A stretch of DNA of 5,753 nt. It comes from an uncultured Pirellulaceae bacterium. Its GTDB lineage: Bacteria > Planctomycetota > Planctomycetia > Pirellulales > Pirellulaceae. Under the pieces are notes generated by a model. It was not told the DNA's origin, ran no database searches, and was given only the letters and a program-made list of their open reading frames with translations. The translations under genes were made by a program, and so were the position numbers. Shown in pieces: positions 4,685-5,753 of this stretch (positions are counted from its first letter, which is position 1; the number at the start of each line of letters is the position of its first letter). The DNA is taken from positions 1-5,753 of the forward strand of contig CAMYKF010000129.1 of assembly GCA_947258905.1 (NCBI GenBank). Direction: 5' to 3'.

Positions 4685-5753
4685 ATGAAAAAGGCGTTGG
4701 GCATATCGATAATCTTAAATTGCGTTGTCATGAATCTGGCGGCGGTGTTGTCTTTCTCATCAATATATTCATTAGCGAACGCCGGTGAACTTACAAGGAG
4801 CGAATTACCCATGAATGCAGAAGAACGAGTGAAAAAGCTGATGGCGAGCGCCAAGTTTCTTTATGGCTTTTATAACGTCGAAGACATCATCCAAATCCCG
4901 GGCACCAAATGGATCGTGGGCGGGGGCATCACCTGCTATGGTCCTAACTTTTGCGACAAGGTGATCACCACCGGCTACTGGCACCTGTTCGATGCCGAAG
5001 CCGAGACCGGCTTTCGTGTGGATTCGTCGACCATCGCGATCGCGCCCGAGGCGGATCGCTTTCCCGAGACCGAACCCACCGACTGGGCGGCATTCAGCCC
5101 TCATGGGTTCGGCTTTCACAATCAGAAGGACAGCACGATCGAGGTCTATGTCGCCAGCCACGCAAACGTGAACGGTGGCCGCGAGGCGGTCGAGGTCTTC
5201 CGGATCGACTACTCGGGCAAGATCCCGACCTTCACCTTCATCGGTGCGATCAGGGCAAAGCCGGACTTCTGGCCCGATGCCGTTGCCGTTCTGCCCGATG
5301 GCGGCGTCGTTGCAACCTCGACCGGCAACCCGTTGCAGGACCCGGAGGAAGCGATGCAGCTCGCGTTGAAGGGCAAGCCCCTCGGCAATACCCGCGTCTG
5401 GTACAAGGACAGCGGCTGGACCGATTTGCCGGGGTCGGAATCCATCTCCACACCCAACGGGATTGTCATCTCGCCCGACGGCCAGCAGATCTATGTCGCC
5501 GCCTCGACCGGTTTCTCGGTGGTCAAGATCGACCGCAGCGTCGAACCACCGGCGGTGTCGACGGTCGATGTGGGCGGGATCCCCGACAACCTACGCTGGT
5601 CGGCGGACGGAAGAACGATACTGGCAGGCATCCACGTGGTCGACAATCCGTCCAACGCATTCGTCCATCGACTCGACCATGTCCTTGAAGTAGCCCAGGT
5701 CCTCGACCTTCCGCCGCTCGGGATTTTTCCAGGCGTCGCTGCGCGGCGTGGGC
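4685..5753 (+). CDS. Exported SMP-30 / paraoxonase-arylesterase-like beta-propeller, 3' end broken or off the window
   Basis: The frame opens at ATG 4685 and stays open to the right edge (356 codons), but propeller sequence is convincing only to about 5640. Residues 1-33 form a signal peptide (MKK, long hydrophobic core, cut after LANA), so the enzyme is exported. Paraoxonase-type landmarks appear in order: E66-D67 in NVEDIIQIPG (calcium-binding Glu), H140 in FSPHGF and H159 in YVASH (the counterpart of the PON1 H115/H134 dyad), D198 in WPDAVAVLPDGG, N258 in TPNGIVISPDG, and D301-N302 in GIPDNLRW. Such proteins are calcium-dependent lactonases or arylesterases. C84 and C90 are the only cysteines in the mature part and could pair. 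A second in-frame start, ATG 4811, has a stronger ribosome site and would give a cytoplasmic form. The start gap to the HAD gene is 46 bases. The signal-peptide region is AT-rich (about 40% GC) against about 65% in the propeller body. Confidence 0.78.
   Translation, partial: MKKALGISIILNCVVMNLAAVLSFSSIYSLANAGELTRSELPMNAEERVKKLMASAKFLYGFYNVEDIIQIPGTKWIVGGGITCYGPNFCDKVITTGYWHLFDAEAETGFRVDSSTIAIAPEADRFPETEPTDWAAFSPHGFGFHNQKDSTIEVYVASHANVNGGREAVEVFRIDYSGKIPTFTFIGAIRAKPDFWPDAVAVLPDGGVVATSTGNPLQDPEEAMQLALKGKPLGNTRVWYKDSGWTDLPGSESISTPNGIVISPDGQQIYVAASTGFSVVKIDRSVEPPAVSTVDVGGIPDNLRWSADGRTILAGIHVVDNPSNAFVHRLDHVLEVAQVLDLPPLGIFPGVAARRG
4795..4800 (+). promoter_or_regulatory. Internal Shine-Dalgarno for an alternative start of the propeller gene
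   Basis: AAGGAG lies 10 bases before the in-frame ATG at 4811, just after the signal peptide. The upstream ATG at 4685 has only a weak TTGGA at 4671-4675. The signal peptide is strong evidence for 4685, so this site either serves a second, unexported form or marks an ancestral start. Confidence 0.45.
5639..5752 (-). pseudogene. Internal fragment of a sulfatase, antisense to the end of the propeller gene
   Basis: Read on the minus strand from 5752 downward, the bases encode DAWKNPERRKVEDLG followed by YFKDMVESMDECVGRIVD. The second block fits the segment YFxDMVxYMDxxVGRIVD of arylsulfatase-type enzymes, which normally precedes the LxxLGxxxNTLxxFTxDNG part of the fold. Here the homology stops at about 5639; the frame then runs through propeller antisense to a TAG at 5591. 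The catalytic CxPSR region and the downstream half are not present. By hand count, 31 of 37 third positions are G/C in this frame against 23 of 37 in the + strand frame over the same bases, which also favours minus-strand coding. It is either the inside of a gene cut by a rearrangement or a misjoined contig end. No sulfatase activity can come from it as it stands. Confidence 0.6.

Noticed and set aside
4951..5688. 245-codon + strand frame in the propeller region
   Set aside because: It is Arg-rich and lacks any motif, and it overlaps in another frame the propeller gene, which has conserved residues in order.

Overview
The window looks like a fragment of a Gram-negative, probably proteobacterial, genome, and may be a whole metagenomic contig because it is open at both ends. 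Three products carry Sec-type signal peptides ending in an Ala-x-Ala-like site, most genes have a clear Shine-Dalgarno sequence, and coding GC is moderate to high. No marker gene is present, so finer taxonomy would be a guess. Apart from one fragment at the right edge, everything lies on the + strand with gaps of 46 to 119 bases, so it could be one operon.

Layout: (1) bases 2-1048 hold the C-terminal two thirds of a D-aminoacylase / N-acyl-D-glutamate deacylase-like amidohydrolase. (2) 1161-1364 is a 67-codon stub, a remnant of a second enzyme of that type that kept its start, signal peptide and HxH motif but lost an internal block and its whole C-terminal part. (3) 1421-2764 is a complete exported amidohydrolase of the imidazolonepropionase / Xaa-Pro dipeptidase-like group. 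(4) 2884-3798 is a cytoplasmic alpha/beta hydrolase with an Asp nucleophile, most like the PEG1/MEST and epoxide hydrolase/dehalogenase branch. A strong RNA stem-loop lies just before it. (5) 3916-4638 is a type II haloacid-dehalogenase-like HAD hydrolase. (6) From 4685 to the right edge runs an exported six-bladed propeller of the SMP-30 / paraoxonase-arylesterase type.

The last ~115 bases read better on the minus strand, as an internal piece of a sulfatase. The propeller gene therefore seems to be broken, or joined to unrelated DNA by misassembly, near 5640.

Functionally this is a run of small-molecule hydrolases: two exported or possibly exported amide/peptide hydrolases, an exported lactonase/arylesterase-like enzyme, and two cytoplasmic hydrolases with dehalogenase/epoxide-hydrolase-type folds. 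A catabolic or detoxification role for an amide- or ester-containing compound is a reasonable inference, but the substrate cannot be read from the sequence. No transporter, regulator, RNA gene, CRISPR array or mobile element is visible.
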